Source: Arabidopsis thaliana
Taxonomy: Eukaryota; Streptophyta; Magnoliopsida; Brassicales; Brassicaceae
DNA: 64,000 nt
Assembly: GCF_000001735.4 (NCBI RefSeq)
Contig: NC_003074.8
Location: 9,362,101-9,426,100 of the forward strand
Reading direction: 5' to 3'
A model generated the notes under the pieces. That model had not been told where the DNA came from and ran no database searches. It saw only the letters and a list, made by a program, of their open reading frames with translations. Shown one piece after another: positions 59,346-64,000 of this stretch. Position numbers and translations under genes: made by a program. Numbering within the stretch: the stretch's first letter is position 1; the number at the start of each line of letters is the position of its first letter.

Positions 59346-60721
59346 GTAGGTAGCTGGATCATTCATGGTATTCAATTGACTGATGATCCTAGCTAGCATT
59401 GAGCATGTTTATAACTTTTCTTTCCTCAATATATAGTGTACTGTCTATTTTACATAAATCTCCAAGCTCTCCACAGTTTTTGTCATTCAGATAAAAAGTT
59501 TTATCAGAATAAAATTTGTAGAGGGTGGGAATCTTTGTTGATGATATAATTAAAACAAACAATTTTTTTTTGGCAGGTGGAACAAAAACAAAATAAACAA
59601 CTCTGTTTGATTGCAACTACACAATAAAAGTTCTAACCAAAAAGGTATGTAAAATGATTTTATTTTAAGAAAAAAAAAATGATTTTATTTTATTTATTTT
59701 GGGAATAAATCTACCAAATATTAAATGTTAGAATGTTGATGGCAACGGAACCATCCACGCGGCAATGAACATGGCCTTTCAAAAATTAGGTTCTTTTTTT
59801 TTTTTGATAATTGGAAAACGGCTTACAAATTCATACTATAACATTACATAGAATATAACTATATAATATAAAAATGAAATGAATACTAAGCTGTTAAGAA
59901 TACTTTATTAAAAGATAAACATCAATATTGAAAAAAAAAAAAAAACAAATCAAGTTGATTGTGGAAAGAGAAGATTAGACAAGAACCGAAACAGTCGGCC
60001 ATAATTAAGCAATGGTTAACTTTTAATCTTTTAGTGTTGTGGATTTTGAAAACACTACTCGGTCTTAAGCAGTTCAATTGTGTTACAACGATGTTACGTG
60101 CCCTCTTACAAAAATTGTGTTAAGACGATGTTCACGTTTTTCGAAAACTAATCCAATGTGAAATGATGAAATAAATCGAACTATAAATTTGTTTGGTTAT
60201 ATGACTAGTACTATAAAACAAAAACTTGCTTGCTTATATCAATAGTAGGGGGGAAATCGTGATACACTTTTACTGAAAATGATCTTTCTTTTCTTTTTTT
60301 GTTCTTTCAATGCAAATTTTGTAACATGTTACATTTTCGAATTCATTTTTTCTAAATGTACTTCTCAAATAATATTGGTACTAGTAGAACATTACCAGAA
60401 AATTTTAACACGATTATCAACACGTTTTATTCGTAGTTAGTTAGGCTTAAGCAGCACGTTGAAAAATACAAGTAACTAACTACGAATACATGATCTACGA
60501 AAAATGTTTGTTGAACTAAACGAAAAGTTATCAACATAGAGTTTTAAACACATTAGTAGCAAGACAATGGACAAAACCCGTACCGAGGCACTCTAGTAGT
60601 TTGCGTGTAATAAAAAACACAAGACGAGAATCCACTACTACGTTACAAAAGTCTTGAGATTTGTTTTTTTTTTCAATCAAATAGAAAACGATTATAAGCA
60701 GAGAGACAAGATCTAATGGTT
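59346..60721. other. Intergenic spacer and PP2AA2 3' flank
   Basis: AT-rich with poly-A and poly-T runs. Nothing coding. The 3' UTR of PP2AA2 must occupy the last few hundred bases. Confidence 0.5.
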
Positions 60722-61407
60722 TTAGCTAGACATCATCACATTGTCAATAGATTGTAGAGCTTGGTTTGCGAAAAACCTGACATCAACATCTGGATCCTCG
60801 CTTAGCTCCACAAGCCCAGGACGAATCGTCTTCTCCACAACCTTTTTTCACCACAAAACCAAAATCAAACAGAGCTGTTTTCATAACAAACTAATAAACT
60901 AAATGGAGTTGGCGATGCACTTACCGATTGATCAACTATTGGAATGAGGGATTGAAGTACTTTAGCGACGTTGAATTTGATGTTTGGAACTCTGTAGTAG
61001 TGAAAGAGTTGTTTATTTACTTAATATGTTTGAAGTACAATGATTTGAGTATTAACTATTTTACAGTGAGAACTTGCCTGTCTTTAGATGCAGTCATTAC
61101 TACAGGTAAGAGCTTAGAGCATGTAATCTCTGAGCCCATTACAGGTGCAAGAAGAGACACCGCACGCAAAATGGTCATTCGGTAGAGATAGTGAGGGTTG
61201 TTAACCATCTCAAGAACCTGCGGATTAATGAATAGCGACTAATTAACACTAACAAGATAGACACTGACTTTTCTAAAGTTGTAAAAATTCTAGACAAACC
61301 TGAGGAACTATATGTTGCATTGCCCATTCAGGACCAAATTCCTCAGCAAGCCGCTTGAGATTGTTAGCAGCAGCATCGCGGATTGAGTGAACCTAATGAG
61401 AGCATCC

Positions 61408-61445
<38 letters not shown>

Positions 61446-63683
61446 ATTTCTATAAATAAGAAGCGGTATAATCTGATCATTCCCAGTAAAAGTAAGAGAG
61501 AGAAAGAAATACCTTGTCTTGTAACCATTGCATGCAAAGAGCACCAAGCTTATCGTCAAAGAAGCCAACACCTAACTGACTTGCCAACAAAGGGATATAC
61601 TCGATTATAGCAAGTCTTACTCTCCAGTGTCTATCTTCAGCAAGTTCTACAATAGCTGGCAACAAGGATTGTGATAGTAGATCAATCCCAATAACCTGCC
61701 ACATATAAAATATAGAAGTCATCAACTGAATATGGATGGGCGAGAAAGGCAAGTTAAAAGAGTGAAAGTCTTTTAAACAAAACATGTTATCATGAAGCCA
61801 TTGGCATGATCTGGTTTGGGTATTTCTGTTGTAACAAACCTGATTCACTTGGTCAAGTTTGCTGATAATGTTCAAGCGTACATCCGGGAACTCATCTTTC
61901 AATAGAGAAAGAAAGATTGGAAGGAGATGCTCAATTGTTGCATCCTAAAATAGAAAAAACAACGTGAAGTTAAAATCTGCAACATACACAATCCAACCAA
62001 AACATCCTGTATAAGAAACGCACGTCAATTAAACTCATTTTTGTACAATTGGTAACAACCTAAGTATATTTCTTCTTAATGATGAAAGAGCACATGAGAC
62101 GCTTCAGACATCAGGACGAAAAACAGTTGGACATAGTCATAATCATTAAGATGCTAAAATGAATTTGTGCATTATGAACCAACACATCTCTGTTTGCAAA
62201 CTCTCTTACCTTACCCAAGACTGGAGCCATTCCCATTATAACTGAGGCCAATGCAGATCTGACATGCTGAGAAGAGTCTGATGATAGCTCCTACAGGTAG
62301 CATTAAGAGGAATCATCAGTAATATGCAACAACTATACGTTGATTTTCTGTAAGGAACTTGGAAAACAATTGAATTCTCTTAAGCATGTACCTTCACACA
62401 GGGGAGAATGTGCTGGATAGCAATTTCAGGGTTTAGAATCCGACAAAACTTTGTAACTTTTCCGGCAGCTGCTATGCGTACTTCAGCTTCATTATCACGA
62501 AGTAGGCGCACATATGCAGGCACCAGCTCCGTCCTTAAAATAGAAGACACAGTAAATAGTATCAAGAGGAAGTAAATGGGATCATCAAGTTCCTTAAGCC
62601 TATTGGATGATATGCATTTCTATATTGAACATTAAATTAGCCCATCAAAGGTATTAAAACATGCTGCATTAGGTTTATGCAAAACGTTCTTACCTAGTAG
62701 GCTCAGGTCCCACGGCTTCACAAAGCTCGTAGAGTTGATTTGCAACCATATAGCGCACACGCCAAGACTTATCCTGCTCAGTGAAAAAGTACAAAGATTA
62801 AGCATTTCTTTTAAATGTAGATCATCAGCATAAAAGCCTACAGACATAATCACCTGCGAGAAATTAACAATCACGGGAAGAATGTGTTGGACACAATCCT
62901 GAGGCTCCAACAATTTCCCAAGAGCAGCACAACCCTCAACGGCCAATAATCTAACAGAATCTTGATCTGATATGAAAAAAACGTAAGATGAAATTCGACA
63001 AATATATATGCTGTAGAGTAAATAAACGCTCAGTGTTCAATACCATCTTGAGTAAGATCCTCAAACATGGACATAACGTCGGTCTTCAAATGCGCTGATT
63101 CAACCGTAGCAGCAAATTTCCCAAGATTAGTTGCTGCAGCTCTCCTTACCATCGGCATATCATCCTGACAAAGCTGAGTATACAACGATCTTAACTCAGT
63201 CTTCAACATATCCGGCGCGCTCGGGTATGCAATATGGAAAACACCGCAAGCCGATACTCTAGCTGTGAACCACTCACCAGCGGCAAGTCGCTTAACTAAC
63301 GAAATGAAATGATCAACCAAGTCACTCTCCCTCATCTGAGAGCCAACTCTACAAAGCGACTCAACAGCTTTCTCCCTAACACAAGTTTCTTCGACAGTCG
63401 AAAGAGTTTCCAAAGGTGGAAGAAGAACATGTGCATACTCAACACCACCAACATAAGGAATAAACACACCCAATTCTTCAGCCATTGCTAATAAAACCTC
63501 ATCATCATCGTCATTGTTTTCGCTAAGGAAAGGGATCAATTCCTTTCTAGTCCTCTCTTCCCCAAGAGCACGAGCGATCGTAGAAAGCCTTCTGATGGAA
63601 TTCAATCTTAGCTGAATATCATCGTTTTTTAACTCGTCTATAAGTACGGCGATTGGGTACAACGGCTCATCGATCATAGACAT
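60722..63683 (-). CDS. PP2AA2: PP2A scaffold subunit A2 (PR65/PDF1), HEAT-repeat protein
   Basis: Eleven minus-strand coding exons join to 587 residues: 63683-63044, 62966-62854, 62773-62694, 62533-62392, 62290-62210, 61944-61840, 61695-61513, 61392-61300, 61217-61078, 60991-60925, 60841-60722. The protein starts [20 protein letters not shown] and is built throughout of HEAT repeats (for example [54 protein letters not shown]). Such A subunits are curved scaffolds that hold the catalytic C and regulatory B subunits of protein phosphatase 2A. In Arabidopsis PP2AA proteins act in auxin transport through PIN dephosphorylation; this paralogue overlaps with RCN1. All introns are GT-AG except the one after 61078, which has donor AG|GCAAGT (GC-AG). 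A 33-nt homopolymer lies close to the acceptor of exon 8. Confidence 0.95.
61410..61442. repeat. 33-nt A/T homopolymer in PP2AA2 intron 7
   Basis: An uninterrupted run of 33 A on the plus strand (33 U in the pre-mRNA). It ends 17 nt before the splice acceptor at 61393, so it acts as the polypyrimidine tract. Likely length-variable. Confidence 0.95.
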
Positions 63684-63845
63684 CTTCAACAACACCAACA
63701 ACAAAATTACAGCATAATTATAACGAGATCGTAAAATCAATTTCCAGAGCCCAATTCTCAGGAGATGATCAATTAGGCGAATCTAAATTACCATTTCTAT
63801 CAAAAGATAAACAGACCAACAATCAAATCGGAAATTGGGTCTTAC
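63684..63845 (-). other. Probable 5' UTR intron of PP2AA2
   Basis: On the minus strand a good donor (GTTGAG|GTAAGA, intron from 63845) is followed by a T/G-rich stretch ending GTTGTTGAAG directly before the start codon at 63683. An intron of about 162 bp in the leader fits, although the acceptor is weak and unspliced use remains possible. The frame is open through part of it but has no strong reason to be coding. Confidence 0.5.
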
Positions 63846-64000
63846 CTCAACACAAACACGGCTCAATTTTCTCCTCAACGAAACACAAAATTTCGTTCGA
63901 CCTACGAAGAAAAAAAAGAGGATCTAATGGCGAAATGTCTCTTTTCTTTATTGAGAGCAAACGACGACGTCTTTATTTAATTGGAACCATACCCTTCTTA

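Noticed and set aside
1-64000. CRISPR arrays, operons, bacterial-type systems
   Set aside because: No regularly spaced repeats of that kind. Spliced genes and retrotransposons show this is a plant nuclear chromosome.

Overview
The window looks like a stretch of a small-genome dicot chromosome, and the genes I recognise place it in Arabidopsis thaliana chromosome 3, roughly the At3g25710 to At3g25800 interval. The evidence is spliced genes with plant GT-AG introns, AT-rich intergenic DNA, a nuclear tRNA gene, LTR and non-LTR retrotransposon debris, and proteins I recognise as A. thaliana family members. Locus names are from memory; exon structures were worked out from the sequence by following reading frame and splice sites.

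Layout. 1-7.4 kb is intergenic. TMO5/bHLH32 (7498-8996, +) is followed by a tRNA-Ile(AAT) gene (10274-10347, -) and a 40-codon DVL/RTFL peptide gene (13372-13494, -). From 14 to 32 kb lies a transposon-rich block: an LTR/PBS fragment with an inverted LTR arm, a broken gene with 42-bp repeats, two retroposon insertions with target-site duplications, a Helitron-like terminus with inverted repeats, a full-length but mutated Copia element (25753-31176) and an antisense LINE fragment. Genes resume with the AP2-B3 factor EDF3 (34405-35406, +), methionine aminopeptidase MAP1C (35706-37553, ten exons, +), a DUF295 F-box gene (38855-39988, +), three tandem allene oxide cyclase genes AOC1, AOC2 and AOC3 (41.9-48.3 kb, +), the GARP repressor HHO1 (51096-52851, +), the trans-acting siRNA locus TAS4 (about 55.6-55.75 kb, -), a small hAT-type element, LINE relics, and PP2A scaffold subunit PP2AA2 (60722-63683, -, eleven coding exons).

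How the genes relate. The AOC array is the only functional cluster: three plastid enzymes of jasmonate synthesis from tandem duplication, with promoters that have diverged (a G-box in AOC2 and AOC3, none at the matching place in AOC1). The other genes are unrelated neighbours. TAS4 is the most interesting non-coding locus. Its miR828 site and the known siRNA siR81(-) sit exactly in 21-nt register, and the arithmetic can be done from the sequence alone.

I found no previously undescribed multi-gene system. The less obvious items are the nested or broken mobile elements, the inverted-repeat structures that could make double-stranded RNA, a GC-AG intron and a 33-nt homopolymer next to a splice acceptor in PP2AA2, and a possible 3' splice site just upstream of the miR828 site in TAS4.
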